A model generated the notes under the pieces. It did no database searches. It was not told the origin of the DNA and saw only the letters and a list, made by a program, of their open reading frames with translations. The translations under genes were made by a program, and so were the position numbers. A stretch of 64,000 bases of DNA from Methylophilus sp. TWE2 (GTDB lineage Bacteria; Pseudomonadota; Gammaproteobacteria; Burkholderiales; Methylophilaceae), in NCBI RefSeq assembly GCF_001183865.1, contig NZ_CP012020.1, forward strand, positions 310,001 to 374,000. The letters are read 5' to 3'. Below, piece after piece: positions 45,806 through 55,392 of this stretch (its first letter is position 1; each line of letters starts with the position of its first letter).

Positions 45806-48387
45806 CAGGCGTATACCTGCGCTTCAGGCTGGGTGCGACCCGTCAACACCTTTTCCCACAGGCTGCTGGCAGTGATCAGTGTCAGCATGCTGTGCTGGGC
45901 CAGATTGGCAATCGCAACGCCAGGATTGTTGCTGGCTCCTCTGAAAAAGGTATTCATGGGCTGGATCTGCTGAGTAGTCAAATAGGGAATTTCACCCAGT
46001 GCCGATACAAACACGCCGAACTTGAGGGACTGGTCTTTGTCTTCTATGACGACAATTTGCCGGTAATCGGTAAAGTAATGAGGATGTCCTAGCATGCGGG
46101 CCAGGTCAATCACCGGGATCACACCCTCACGATAGGTATGCATGCCGGCGATAAACGGCGCTGACTCCGGCAATGTGCGTAATTGTTCTTCATCGATGGC
46201 CTCGCGTACAAACCGCGCCTCAATGCCCAGCCAGGAATCCCCTACATAAAAGGTGGCATATTCCTGGCTCTCCTGTCCGGACTGTGAGAACAGGCTGGGG
46301 TTGAATTTATTATGGATGACTTGCGCTTCGGCATGAATGCGCTGGTTAATTTCATCCACTTTGCCCAACGGTGTGAAGATCAGGGCGACGATCTTGTTGC
46401 GGTAGCTGTCCTGTTCGCTCTTGAATTCACGGTAACCATAAGCTGCACGCGCACCCACCGCATAATAAGTGTTTTGGTAAACTGCAATATCAAACAGTTG
46501 GTCACCTTCTTTGAGTTTGGTGATGGCTGGCATCAGCTCAAACGTATCACTGGTGTTGAAGTCGGGGTGTGTACTCGCAATGACACTGAGCTGCTCATTC
46601 ACAAATAAAGTGAAGCTGCCTTTGACGGGCGTATCTGTCTTGTCGCGCGGAATCACATCCTGCAACATGGCCTGGAACTGGGGGCTACTATCGAACACGA
46701 TGGCGATGCCACCAACGATGCTGTTGCCATCCAGGTGGCGGATAGGGGCGGCGTAAATATAGGTCGGTTTGTCATTGTAGAGAGGGGTTGGTTCAAACTG
46801 CGAAACAACATAATCTTGCGTCGAGTTACAGCTACGCGTTCGACCGACCCATTCATCGGCCAATGGCTGACCAACCAAATGGGCATATTGCATATTTGAT
46901 ACGGCCATGACTTCGCCCTTGCGATCAAAGATGATCAGGTTGTCATAAACCGTATACAGGCTGTTGATGTAGCGCAAGACTGCCGTCATTTTGCTTTTAT
47001 CTTCATCAGCCAGGTGACTCTGTGCCAGCATTTCCCTGAAAACGTGTGTGAGCGCCCACCAACGTACATCATTGGCGCGCTCGTACAAGTTGCGATCCAT
47101 GATTTCTACCGCCAGCTGCGCATAAAAACTGGAGTTCTCCAGCATGACAGATACTACCGTCTGGTACAGCTCAGACACCATGTTTTCAATGATCTTCTGC
47201 GTTTTGTGACCGGTATGGCTGATCTCCGAAAGCAGGCTTTTGGAGAAGTTTTTCTGCTGCGTATTCACATAATTGCTTTGCCAGATATTACCGTTCCAAA
47301 CGGATTGGTTAAGCTTGCTCTGGATGTTGGCTGCCTGTTTGGGGATATTGAGCAGGCTTTCGGAAAAAATCAGCGGACTACGCATGACTTTGCGCAGGGT
47401 GTCCGCATCAATGTTGTTGATGGTGTCGTGTATGCTCTGGTTGAACGCATGTTCTAGAGGAATCATGGCCTGGCCCAGCCAGCCCGGCCCCTGGTAGCCC
47501 TGATAGCCTTCAGACTGTTTGGTGACACACAGGTATTCCCGACCACTGAAGCGAGTGATAAACCAATCGGTATCCGTATTTACACAAAGATTGATCCCGG
47601 GGGGGATCTGATAGGGATCGCTGGAAGCAATCACATTGCGCTCTTCATCAAGCAGGACACCTATGGTCCAGTCATTGGGGGAAATCAGGTTGCGGAAAAT
47701 AGTATCCAGCTCGTTGACGAATTTAAAGCACAGGCAAAGGACCCCTAACGAACGGCTGTCATCTTTGCTACGTACTTCGTGCGCATACACCAGTGATTTA
47801 CGCATCCTGCCATTGATCTCGGTTTCATAAAAGCGCTCCACATAAGGGTCTGTGGATTGCTGTGCCAGTTCAACAATCGGGTGGTAATGGAATAACGTGG
47901 TTTGCGTATCATCCAGTTGATGTAAAAGATGTCCTTGCGCATCAAACAGCACAATATTCTCGTAAACCGTATATTTCTTCTGGTACTCCTGGAAGCGAAA
48001 CTCTATCCGGTGCTGATCTCCTGCGTCCAGGCTATCTGCAGCCTGCATCTCCAGATATTCACGTAGGTCATCATCGGTGGCGAAAAAGCCAATATCAGCC
48101 GTTCGTTCAAACAGGTTGCGGACGAGCAGGTTAATAATCTCAAAGGCTTTGGAAGAGAGTTGTGCTGCCGTTTTATGCAGGGTTTCCTGCGATAGATGGC
48201 GTAATACATCGTTTGAGATGGTGTTGAATGCGCTACGGGTTTCTTCCATCTCAGACCCTGTTCCCGACAGCTGGGCCATCAATGCCAGGCTATCCCAGGC
48301 ATGTTGCAGTTGGTAAATGTGGGTTCGAAAATCATTGACCTTCTTGAAGTGGCTAGCTAAATCCTCAGTTAAAGGTTGCGGGTGCAT
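45805..48387 (-). CDS. Soluble double-Cache protein with C-terminal CheW domain
   Basis: This 860-residue protein has no signal peptide or membrane segment. Residues about 85-320 and 425-690 are two copies of a similar sensory unit, each opening with a helix (NLFERTADIGFF and NLYERANDVRWW) followed by YTVYENIVLFDAQG and YTVYDNLIIFDRKG; they look like Cache-type domains. Residues about 705-845 form a CheW-like domain (YATFYVGDSWLGIEA, REGVIPVIDLARMLG). Cache domains are normally periplasmic, so a cytoplasmic tandem joined to CheW is unusual. It probably links small-molecule sensing to a chemosensory array or to the coupled GGDEF-EAL protein. Confidence 0.8.
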   Translation of the reverse strand: MHPQPLTEDLASHFKKVNDFRTHIYQLQHAWDSLALMAQLSGTGSEMEETRSAFNTISNDVLRHLSQETLHKTAAQLSSKAFEIINLLVRNLFERTADIGFFATDDDLREYLEMQAADSLDAGDQHRIEFRFQEYQKKYTVYENIVLFDAQGHLLHQLDDTQTTLFHYHPIVELAQQSTDPYVERFYETEINGRMRKSLVYAHEVRSKDDSRSLGVLCLCFKFVNELDTIFRNLISPNDWTIGVLLDEERNVIASSDPYQIPPGINLCVNTDTDWFITRFSGREYLCVTKQSEGYQGYQGPGWLGQAMIPLEHAFNQSIHDTINNIDADTLRKVMRSPLIFSESLLNIPKQAANIQSKLNQSVWNGNIWQSNYVNTQQKNFSKSLLSEISHTGHKTQKIIENMVSELYQTVVSVMLENSSFYAQLAVEIMDRNLYERANDVRWWALTHVFREMLAQSHLADEDKSKMTAVLRYINSLYTVYDNLIIFDRKGEVMAVSNMQYAHLVGQPLADEWVGRTRSCNSTQDYVVSQFEPTPLYNDKPTYIYAAPIRHLDGNSIVGGIAIVFDSSPQFQAMLQDVIPRDKTDTPVKGSFTLFVNEQLSVIASTHPDFNTSDTFELMPAITKLKEGDQLFDIAVYQNTYYAVGARAAYGYREFKSEQDSYRNKIVALIFTPLGKVDEINQRIHAEAQVIHNKFNPSLFSQSGQESQEYATFYVGDSWLGIEARFVREAIDEEQLRTLPESAPFIAGMHTYREGVIPVIDLARMLGHPHYFTDYRQIVVIEDKDQSLKFGVFVSALGEIPYLTTQQIQPMNTFFRGASNNPGVAIANLAQHSMLTLITASSLWEKVLTGRTQPEAQVYA

Positions 48388-48713
48388 CTATTATCTCTTC
48401 TCTATACTTAATTCGTTAATGCTGGTGATTACCACAAGGCGTAGAGCAAGAATGGTTCCCGTTTTCATAGGTCAAATTGCAAAACAATGGCAAGAAAAAT
48501 GCTTTTATTGCAATATGAGCGCCTTAAATGCGTCTAACCTGGCGTAAAAATCGCTTATCAATCCCTGAATTGGCAGCGAACTCCCTTCTTTTTTGCAAAA
48601 TTGATTTTTCTGTGCATTTTTAAGGTGCATCAATCTCCAAAATAGTGCGGAATCTGGCAAAGTCATCTTATCAACCGCGATAGCGCTTTTTAGTTTTTTT
48701 GAGATCAGTTTCC
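48388..48713. other. 326-base intergenic region between divergent genes
   Basis: This AT-rich stretch separates the Cache/CheW gene (minus) from the DUF2721 gene (plus). It must hold both promoters. I see no convincing coding frame, RNA gene or strong palindrome. Confidence 0.6.
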
Positions 48714-49169
48714 ATGATCAATACCATGATTGAAATTCACAGTGTGTCTGATGCCATTCGGGATGCGGTGGCGCCAGTGTTTTTGTTAACCGGCATAGGC
48801 TCTATTCTCGGCGTGTTGATTGGCCGCCTGGGCCGCTCGATAGACCGTGCTCGCTTTTTGACCGATGTACCGGAGGAGAAGCGCGAGCGTTTTAAGGATG
48901 AGCTGAAGATTATTGTGCGCCGGACCAAATGGCTGCGGCGGGCGATTGGGCTGGCCACCTTTGCGGCATTGTGTATTTGTGTCTCGATTGCGAGTATGTT
49001 CATCTCGGTGGAGACCGGTCTGCGGTTGCCGCACCTGGTGATGGTCTCCTTCATTATTTCCATGGCCTCGCTCATTCTGGGCCTGTTGTGTTTTTTACGC
49101 GAGATCGTACTGGCTTCGCGTGAGGTGATTGTGCCTTTTCAGCAGCAGGAAAAGTCAGGTAGGCATTAA
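48714..49169 (+). CDS. DUF2721 family membrane protein
   Basis: This 151-residue protein has three hydrophobic helices (about 20-35, 80-100 and 110-135) and the DUF2721 pattern: AVAPVFLLTGIGSILGVLIGRL, RFLTDVP and a basic cytoplasmic loop with RRTKWLRRAI. Function is unknown. ATG 48714 is preferred over a TTG five codons earlier. Its end overlaps the convergent HPP gene by four bases. Confidence 0.8.
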   Translation: MINTMIEIHSVSDAIRDAVAPVFLLTGIGSILGVLIGRLGRSIDRARFLTDVPEEKRERFKDELKIIVRRTKWLRRAIGLATFAALCICVSIASMFISVETGLRLPHLVMVSFIISMASLILGLLCFLREIVLASREVIVPFQQQEKSGRH

Positions 49170-50308
49170 CGGTAAAGCGCGCGTATGACGTCGGTCTGGG
49201 TGAGGATGCCGACCAGCTTATTGGTGTGGTCAACGACAGGCAGCAGCTGTAAATGATGGCTGGTCATGAGCGGGATGGTATGCATGAGGTGCATATTTTC
49301 GGAGATGGTCAGGGCGGGCGTGGTCATGATCTGCCCAACCACTTCCGGTTTGTCGCTGTGCGTGGTGGGTGACCAGCGGATCAGGCGCTTGAGGGCAGGC
49401 GCCACTTCGCGGTAGCTTTCCGCCTTGGCATGGCGCACAAAGTCGGAAACACTGAGCAGGCCAATCACCAGTTGCGCCTTGTTGACCACCGGGATGGCGG
49501 GCTCTGTCTGCTTGAGAATCACTTGCCATGCCATTTCCAGCGCATCTCCAAACTCAAAAGTGGTGGTCACCGGCCGCATGATTTGCCGGCACTCAATGGC
49601 TTCCAGTTTGCGTTTGTAGGCGATGAGTTCGGTTTTCTCCAGCAGACTTTGTAGCTGTTCGGGGTTGATGTCCAGCACTTCGTGAAATTGCCCCAGCGCG
49701 GCTTGCAAATCTTCCTGCTTGAAACCGAACTGGTAATGCATGTGCGTCGGTGTATTCGGTGTGTGGTCATGATGCACGGCAGGGTAACGGTAGCCGGTCA
49801 AGGTGTGGTAGAGCCAGGCAGCCAAGACCAGTAATGCACTGTTTGCCAATACCGGCCACCAGACAAAGTCATAACCCAACTGGTGAATGGCATCCCCACC
49901 CAATACGGCGGTCAATGCCACGGCACCACTGGGGGGGTGCAAACAGCGTAGCGCAAACATGAGTCCAATGGCCGTGAGCATGGCCAATGCCGCCGCTAAT
50001 ACTAGCTGGTCAGCCAGCAGTTGCGTAAAACACACCCCTGCTAATGCGGCAACAGTATTCCCGGCCAGGATGGCCCATGGTTGCGCCAGCGGGCTGGAAG
50101 GCAAGCAGAACAGAATCACGGCAGAAGCGCCCATGGGCGCGATCAGGAAGATCACCCCATGCCAATCGCCAGAGACGGCGGCCAGAGAGATCAGGCCGGT
50201 AGACAAAATCCCTAATCCCGCCCCTATCGCCGCCCGCGCATAGTCGCGCAGGGTGCCAGTCATGCGTTGAGGCCAGTAGGGCTTCAGGAAAGACGGTAAA
50301 TCTGCCAT
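49166..50308 (-). CDS. HPP family membrane protein with CBS pair
   Basis: This 380-residue protein has an HPP domain of four helices (about 20-170; signature CLHPPSGAVAL near 123) and a C-terminal pair of CBS domains (about 240-375; IMRPVTT and IMTTPALTIS). HPP proteins have been linked to nitrite transport in some bacteria and plants. CBS pairs usually bind adenine nucleotides, so the transport could be energy-gated. It is transcribed alone and is divergent from the protease gene. Confidence 0.85.
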   Translation of the reverse strand: MADLPSFLKPYWPQRMTGTLRDYARAAIGAGLGILSTGLISLAAVSGDWHGVIFLIAPMGASAVILFCLPSSPLAQPWAILAGNTVAALAGVCFTQLLADQLVLAAALAMLTAIGLMFALRCLHPPSGAVALTAVLGGDAIHQLGYDFVWWPVLANSALLVLAAWLYHTLTGYRYPAVHHDHTPNTPTHMHYQFGFKQEDLQAALGQFHEVLDINPEQLQSLLEKTELIAYKRKLEAIECRQIMRPVTTTFEFGDALEMAWQVILKQTEPAIPVVNKAQLVIGLLSVSDFVRHAKAESYREVAPALKRLIRWSPTTHSDKPEVVGQIMTTPALTISENMHLMHTIPLMTSHHLQLLPVVDHTNKLVGILTQTDVIRALYR

Positions 50309-50509
50309 TGCATGTCAAAAAAGCAAAAAACTCAGTGTATCACGACGGGCAATGGATTCAGTTTTCGTTAGCCGCTGCCAGGCAATTGATGCCGATACAA
50401 TCGAGATACAAAAACAGTGAAACTTCGAGGCAACTTTAGCGCTCATATGCGCAGAAACCGCAGTTTGATAGCGGGATGCATTGACTGATACGCAAGAAAG
50501 GAAACTGTG

Positions 50510-51970
50510 ATGCAAGCATTTTTACACTCCAGGATCACCCACTGGGTGACTGTTCCACTGGCCGTGGCCGCCTTGTTTGGCGCCGGTTATTGGGTCAAGG
50601 GCGATACGCTGGTCAATCATGCGCAGGCGACCGCGCCCGTTTCAGCAAAAACCATGACCGCTCCCAGTGCTTATATTACCTTGCCTAATTTCGCCAGTAT
50701 TGCGAATAGCCAGGGCGCGGCTGTGGTCAATATCAGTGTGACGGGCACGGTGAAAACGGCAGGGATTCCGGGCGTTGATCCCAATGACCCGATGTTTGAA
50801 CTGTTCCGCCGCTTCCAGCCTAACCTGCCGCAAACTGAAACACCAATGAATGGCCTGGGTTCAGGGTTTATCGTCAAGTCAGATGGTGTGGTGCTGACCA
50901 ATGCCCATGTTGTCGATAAGGCGGATGTCGTGACCGTAAAACTGTCTGATAAGCGCGAGTTCCAGGCCAAAGTGGTGGGCGTAGACAAGTTGACCGATGT
51001 GGCCGTGTTGAAGATTGATGCCAAGGATTTGCCAACAGTGAATATCGGCAGTACCAAAAATAGCAACGTTGGTGACTGGGTGGTGGCCATTGGCTCCCCG
51101 TTTGGCTTTGAGAATACAGTCACGGCAGGGATTATCTCGGCCAAGTCACGTGCCTTGCCAGATGAAGGCTATGTGCCATTCCTGCAAACCGATGTGGCCA
51201 TCAACCCCGGTAATTCTGGTGGCCCGCTGTTTAACCTGAATGGCGAGGTGATCGGGATTAACTCACAAATTTACAGCCGTAGCGGCGGGTATCAAGGCCT
51301 GTCGTTTGCCATCCCGATTGATGTGGCGATGAACATTGAGCAACAATTATTGGAAACAGGTAAAGTCAGCCGTGGCCGTCTGGGCATCGGTGTGCAGGCG
51401 ATTAATCAGGATTTGGCGAGCTCCTTTGGTTTGAAGTCGCCGAGTGGTGCGCTGGTCAGCAACATCGAAAAAAATGGTCCGGCAGATAAGGCGGGCCTGG
51501 AACCTGGTGATGTGATTGTCAGCTTTAATGGCCAAAGCATAGACCGCTCAAGTGATTTGCCACCCATGGTGGCCAGTGTGAAACCTGGCAGTACGGTTAA
51601 CATTGAAGTTTGGCGCAACAAGCAACTGAAAAAATTGTCCGTACGTGTGGCCGAAATGCAAACGGCTCAGGCTGGGCCTGCAGCATTGCCGGATAGCCAG
51701 CAACCTAGTTTAGGGGTGAGTGTGCGTCCTTTGACTTCGCAAGAGTTGGCACAAACACAGCTCAAGCAGGGCTTGTTGGTTGAGGAAGTGGCTAAAGGCC
51801 CTGCCGCCGCCGCAGGCATTCAACCTGGCGATGTGATTTTGGCGGTGAATGGCGATCAGGTGAAAAGTGTGGCGCAATTGCGGGATGAGTTGTCTAAAAA
51901 TGGCAAGAACGTTGCGTTACTGGTGATGCGTGGGGAAAGCAAGATTTACGTCCCGGTCAAGATTGGCTGA
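50510..51970 (+). CDS. Do family periplasmic serine endopeptidase (DegP/MucD type)
   Basis: This 486-residue protein has an N-terminal hydrophobic anchor or signal (about 12-28), a protease domain with triad H133 (TNAHVV), D163 (TDVAVLK) and S236 (GNSGGP), and two PDZ domains (about 275-370 and 385-480). It degrades or refolds misfolded envelope proteins. AAAGGAAA precedes ATG 50510. A strong terminator follows at 51999. Confidence 0.92.
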   Translation: MQAFLHSRITHWVTVPLAVAALFGAGYWVKGDTLVNHAQATAPVSAKTMTAPSAYITLPNFASIANSQGAAVVNISVTGTVKTAGIPGVDPNDPMFELFRRFQPNLPQTETPMNGLGSGFIVKSDGVVLTNAHVVDKADVVTVKLSDKREFQAKVVGVDKLTDVAVLKIDAKDLPTVNIGSTKNSNVGDWVVAIGSPFGFENTVTAGIISAKSRALPDEGYVPFLQTDVAINPGNSGGPLFNLNGEVIGINSQIYSRSGGYQGLSFAIPIDVAMNIEQQLLETGKVSRGRLGIGVQAINQDLASSFGLKSPSGALVSNIEKNGPADKAGLEPGDVIVSFNGQSIDRSSDLPPMVASVKPGSTVNIEVWRNKQLKKLSVRVAEMQTAQAGPAALPDSQQPSLGVSVRPLTSQELAQTQLKQGLLVEEVAKGPAAAAGIQPGDVILAVNGDQVKSVAQLRDELSKNGKNVALLVMRGESKIYVPVKIG

Positions 51971-51998
51971 TTTTTGCGTGTGTAATCCTTAGAGCCTT

Positions 51999-52022
51999 GC
52001 CCCGCGATCGCGGGGCTTTTTT
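51999..52022 (+). terminator. Strong Rho-independent terminator
   Basis: GCCCCGCGATCGCGGGGC (51999-52016) is a perfect palindrome followed by six T residues. It lies about 30 bases after the DegP-type stop. Confidence 0.9.
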
Positions 52023-52033
52023 ATGGGCACTTC

Positions 52034-52107
52034 CAGACATTCAAATGTCTGTCGCGATACGGCGTTGCGCATATAGTGTGTTAAGCAGGCCATGCGTGAA
52101 ACGCATG
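52034..52107. repeat. Two small inverted repeats upstream of cobT
   Basis: CAGACAT (52034-52040) pairs with ATGTCTG (52045-52051), and CATGCGT (52091-52097) pairs with ACGCATG (52101-52107). They lie in the 200-base gap between the protease terminator and cobT. They do not resemble a cobalamin riboswitch. Function is unknown. Confidence 0.5.
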
Positions 52108-52226
52108 CTGGCAAATTTTTAATCGTGCCTTATCTGGCTTAGGAATTTGAATTTATAGAAACGCCCTTATGCGTGAATCAGCAGATTATTTTGATACGCT
52201 TCAGTTTTGATCGGTAGAATAACAAT

Positions 52227-53273
52227 ATGCAGACATTCCAGATTACACCCATCCACAACGAAACCTTGCAAGCGGCACTTGTCCAACGCATCAACCAGAA
52301 AACCAAACCTTTGGGTGCGCTTGGTCGCCTTGAAAGCCTGGCGATGCAGATCGGGCTAGTGCAGCAAACTGAACATCCTGTGTTGCAGCAGCCAGCCATG
52401 CTGGTATTTGCCGGAGACCATGGCATTGTGGCTGAGGGTGTCAGTCCTTATCCGCAGGCAGTCACTGCACAAATGGTGCTCAATTTTTTAAATGGCGGCG
52501 CAGCCATTAATGTGTTTGCCAGGCAGCATGGATTTGATCTGCATGTCGTGGATAGCGGTGTGAATGCTGTACTGCAGCCACATCCCATGCTGATTGATGC
52601 CAAGTTAGGCATGGGCACAGCCAACTTCTTGCAACAGCCAGCCATGACCGCGGCGCAATGTGCAGAAGCGATTCGCACTGGGGCCGAGATTGCGCGTGAT
52701 GTGGTGATGCAGGGCACGAATGTACTGGCGCTGGGCGAAATGGGGATAGGCAATACCTCCAGTGCCAGTTGCCTCATGAGCGTGTTGTGTGGGCAGCCTA
52801 TGCACCAGTGTGTGGGGCGCGGTACAGGGCTCAGTGACAAGGGCTTGCAACATAAACTGTCAGTCCTGACCTCCGCCTTGCAGCATCATCACGTTTCCGG
52901 TGATGATCCCTTGCAAGTGCTGGCCGTATTTGGCGGCTTTGAAATTGCCATGATGGTAGGCGCTTTACTGGCTGCGGCAGAGGCCAGGGCCACGCTCCTG
53001 ATTGATGGGTTTATTGCAACTTCCGCTTTGCTGGTGGCGGCCAAACTCTATCCCCAAGTGGTCGATTATTGTGTGTTTGCACATTGTTCGGATGAAAGCG
53101 GGCATCGCATGATGCTGGATCATCTCAAGGCACAACCTTTGTTGCACCTTGCCTTGCGATTAGGCGAAGGCACGGGCGCGGTGCTGGCTTATCCCTTGCT
53201 GCAGTCATCCGTCGCTTTCTTGCATGAAATGGCCAGCTTTGACAGCGCTGGCGTCAGTGGGCAAGTACAGTGA
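52227..53273 (+). CDS. cobT: Nicotinate-nucleotide:dimethylbenzimidazole phosphoribosyltransferase
   Basis: This 348-residue enzyme makes alpha-ribazole phosphate from 5,6-dimethylbenzimidazole and nicotinate mononucleotide for the lower ligand of cobalamin. Family stretches are clear: [14 protein letters not shown] (near 26), [18 protein letters not shown] (near 61), [12 protein letters not shown] (near 170) and the catalytic glutamate in [12 protein letters not shown] (near 315). It heads a plus-strand run with cobS and cobC. Confidence 0.94.
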   Translation: MQTFQITPIHNETLQAALVQRINQKTKPLGALGRLESLAMQIGLVQQTEHPVLQQPAMLVFAGDHGIVAEGVSPYPQAVTAQMVLNFLNGGAAINVFARQHGFDLHVVDSGVNAVLQPHPMLIDAKLGMGTANFLQQPAMTAAQCAEAIRTGAEIARDVVMQGTNVLALGEMGIGNTSSASCLMSVLCGQPMHQCVGRGTGLSDKGLQHKLSVLTSALQHHHVSGDDPLQVLAVFGGFEIAMMVGALLAAAEARATLLIDGFIATSALLVAAKLYPQVVDYCVFAHCSDESGHRMMLDHLKAQPLLHLALRLGEGTGAVLAYPLLQSSVAFLHEMASFDSAGVSGQVQ

Positions 53274-53301
53274 GGGTCATCAAGTCAGCGAGGATGGATC
53301 A

Positions 53302-54093
53302 GTGAAGCTGCAATGGCGCTATTTTCTGCTGGCCGTGGGTTTTTTCACGCGGCTGCCGGTCCCGGCGTTGCCGGATTTTCAGGAGGCTGAGCTCAATCAT
53401 GCTGCCAGGTATTTCCCCATGGTGGGGTTGCTGGTTGGTTTAATGGCAGCCGTGACGTGGTGGCTGGCAAGTTGGGTCCTGCCACCTGCGTTAGCCGTAT
53501 TGTGTAGTATGGCCGCCACGATTTATGTGACAGGGGCCTTTCATGAAGATGGCCTGGCCGACAGTGCGGATGGTCTGGGTGGCGGTATAGACCGCGCACG
53601 ACAACTGGAAATCATGCAGGATTCCCGGCTAGGCAGTTATGGGGCGATTGCACTGGTAGGCATGCTGCTATTCAAGTTCCAGGCTTTATCCGCGCTTACC
53701 CCTGCAATCTTGCCGTTTGCCTTGATCTCTGCGCATGCCCTGAGCCGCCTGGCGGCGGTGTATATCATGGCGACGGCAAGTTATGTGCGGTCTGCCGGTA
53801 AATCCAAGCCACTGGCAACGATGCTCACACGGCAAGATCTGTGGTTCGCCAGTGCGTTTGGTTTACTGTGCTGGTTGGGCTTTGCTGCGATGCTGGGTGT
53901 GAATCAATCGATGATGGCTGCGATTAGGTTCCTGCTTGTCACAGCGCTGCCGGTGCTGGGTATCTGGTGGTGGTGGCGTCGCCTGATTTTGCGAAACTTG
54001 CAGGGCTATACCGGCGATACGCTGGGTGCGACCCAGCAATTGACTGAACTGGCATTTTATTTGGGCCTGCTGGCCTGGGAGCATGTCGTATGA
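53302..54093 (+). CDS. cobS: Adenosylcobinamide-GDP ribazoletransferase (cobalamin synthase)
   Basis: This roughly 263-residue membrane enzyme joins adenosylcobinamide-GDP to alpha-ribazole (phosphate). The signature GAFHEDGLADSADGLGGG is present near residue 82, and about six hydrophobic helices follow. A GTG at 53302 (VKLQWRYFLLAVGFFTRLP) with an AGGATGG upstream is preferred, because the earlier in-frame ATG lies inside cobT. It ends overlapping cobC by four bases. Confidence 0.9.
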   Translation: MKLQWRYFLLAVGFFTRLPVPALPDFQEAELNHAARYFPMVGLLVGLMAAVTWWLASWVLPPALAVLCSMAATIYVTGAFHEDGLADSADGLGGGIDRARQLEIMQDSRLGSYGAIALVGMLLFKFQALSALTPAILPFALISAHALSRLAAVYIMATASYVRSAGKSKPLATMLTRQDLWFASAFGLLCWLGFAAMLGVNQSMMAAIRFLLVTALPVLGIWWWWRRLILRNLQGYTGDTLGATQQLTELAFYLGLLAWEHVV

Positions 54094-54656
54094 AGCTGAC
54101 ACTGGTGCGTCATACCAGTTTGCAAATTACCGAGGGCATCTGTTATGGCCAGAGCGATATCGATGTCTCGATTAATTTTGCCAGCGAGTTGTCGCAACTC
54201 AAACAAAAACTCATCCATGAACAGATTGATGCGGTTTACAGTAGCCCCCTCCAACGTTGCAGCAAGCTGGCGCATGCACTGGGGTTTGATGGTATTTTGC
54301 ATGATGAGCGCCTAAAAGAACTGCATTTTGGCGATTGGGAAATGCAATCCTGGAACGATATTCCACGAGAATTATTTGATGTGTGGGCGCAGAACTATGC
54401 CGAACTGGCGCCTCCAAATGGTGAAACCTTTGCCGGTTTGCAGCAGCGAGGCATCGATTTTTTGCAGGAAGTGCAGGCGCGCCATCATGGCCAGCATGTG
54501 TTGGTCGTGACTCATGGCGGGATGATACGCGCCTTGATTGCACATGTGCTGAACATGCAACTCAAAGGCCTTTTCCGCTTTCATGTGGATTACGCCAGCC
54601 TGACGCGGCTGGATCTCTCTGGAACAATTCCAAAGGTGGAGTTTGTAAATAGGTAG
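54090..54656 (+). CDS. cobC: Alpha-ribazole phosphatase, histidine phosphatase family
   Basis: This 188-residue protein has the phosphohistidine motif LVRHTS at the start, CYGQSDIDVS near 20, a catalytic glutamate in KELHFGDWEMQ (near 75) and the second histidine in VVTHGGM (near 140). In the cob context it removes the phosphate from alpha-ribazole phosphate or adenosylcobalamin phosphate. ATG 54090 overlaps the cobS stop (ATGA). Confidence 0.88.
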   Translation: MKLTLVRHTSLQITEGICYGQSDIDVSINFASELSQLKQKLIHEQIDAVYSSPLQRCSKLAHALGFDGILHDERLKELHFGDWEMQSWNDIPRELFDVWAQNYAELAPPNGETFAGLQQRGIDFLQEVQARHHGQHVLVVTHGGMIRALIAHVLNMQLKGLFRFHVDYASLTRLDLSGTIPKVEFVNR

Positions 54657-54759
54657 TTGATCAAATGTGTATGATATAAGCTTAATTGGCTTCTATAAAG
54701 AAATCATTGCACTTGCCCCGTTCTAAAGATGGGCCACCATACTAATCGGATGAACACCA

Positions 54760-55392
54760 ATGTATACGCCAAAACATTTTTCTGCTCCCAGTGATCAAGC
54801 GTTGCAAGATTTAATGCGGGCATACCCGTTTGCTACTCTGGTCATCCATTCCGCCGATGGGTTCAATGCACATCATCTCCCGTTATACTTTGATGGCAAC
54901 AGGACATTAAGCGGTCACGTTGCCCGTGCAAACCCTTTATGGCAAGAGGCGGAAAACGCTCAGGAGGTGCTCGTGATCTTTCATGGGCCCAATGCCTATG
55001 TTTCGCCTTCGTGGTATCCCACCAAGGCTAGCACCGGTAGGGTGGTGCCGACCTGGAATTATGTGGTGGTACATGCGCGCGGCAAATTGCGGGTGATCAA
55101 TGATGTGCACTGGTTACGTTCACATCTTGAAGCGCTGACTGCCCACCACGAGGCCCCCTTTGAGCAGGCGTGGCAGTTGGGCGATGCGCCTGCAGACTTT
55201 ATTGATCAATTGATGCAGTTAGTCGTGGGAATTGAGATTGAAATCACACAATTGACCGGTAAGTGGAAGGTGAGCCAGAATCAGCCGCTGGAAAATCAAT
55301 TGGGTGTAGTGGAAGGCTTGAAAAGCACGGCTAACACTCAAGCCAGCGAAATGGCTGGGATCGTGGAAACGATTAATCGCTTAAAGAGTTAA
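54760..55392 (+). CDS. PaiB-like FMN-binding protein
   Basis: This 210-residue protein matches PaiB: a MYTPKHFSAPSD start, HHLPLYFDGN near 39, GHVARANPLWQ near 54, then YVSPSWYPTK near 84 and VVPTWNYVVVHARG. The fold binds FMN; in Bacillus PaiB is a negative regulator, but FMN-dependent activity is also possible. It lies inside the cobalamin region, 103 bases after cobC, and overlaps the convergent cobD end by 20 bases. A direct link to cobalamin is not shown. Confidence 0.85.
   Translation: MYTPKHFSAPSDQALQDLMRAYPFATLVIHSADGFNAHHLPLYFDGNRTLSGHVARANPLWQEAENAQEVLVIFHGPNAYVSPSWYPTKASTGRVVPTWNYVVVHARGKLRVINDVHWLRSHLEALTAHHEAPFEQAWQLGDAPADFIDQLMQLVVGIEIEITQLTGKWKVSQNQPLENQLGVVEGLKSTANTQASEMAGIVETINRLKS

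Noticed and set aside
50510..51970. Considered the DegP-type gene as part of a cobalamin operon
   Set aside because: A strong terminator at 51999-52022 and a 256-base gap separate it from cobT.
51971..52226. Possible cobalamin riboswitch before cobT
   Set aside because: No B12-box-like GCCACTG core is present; only two small hairpins are seen.
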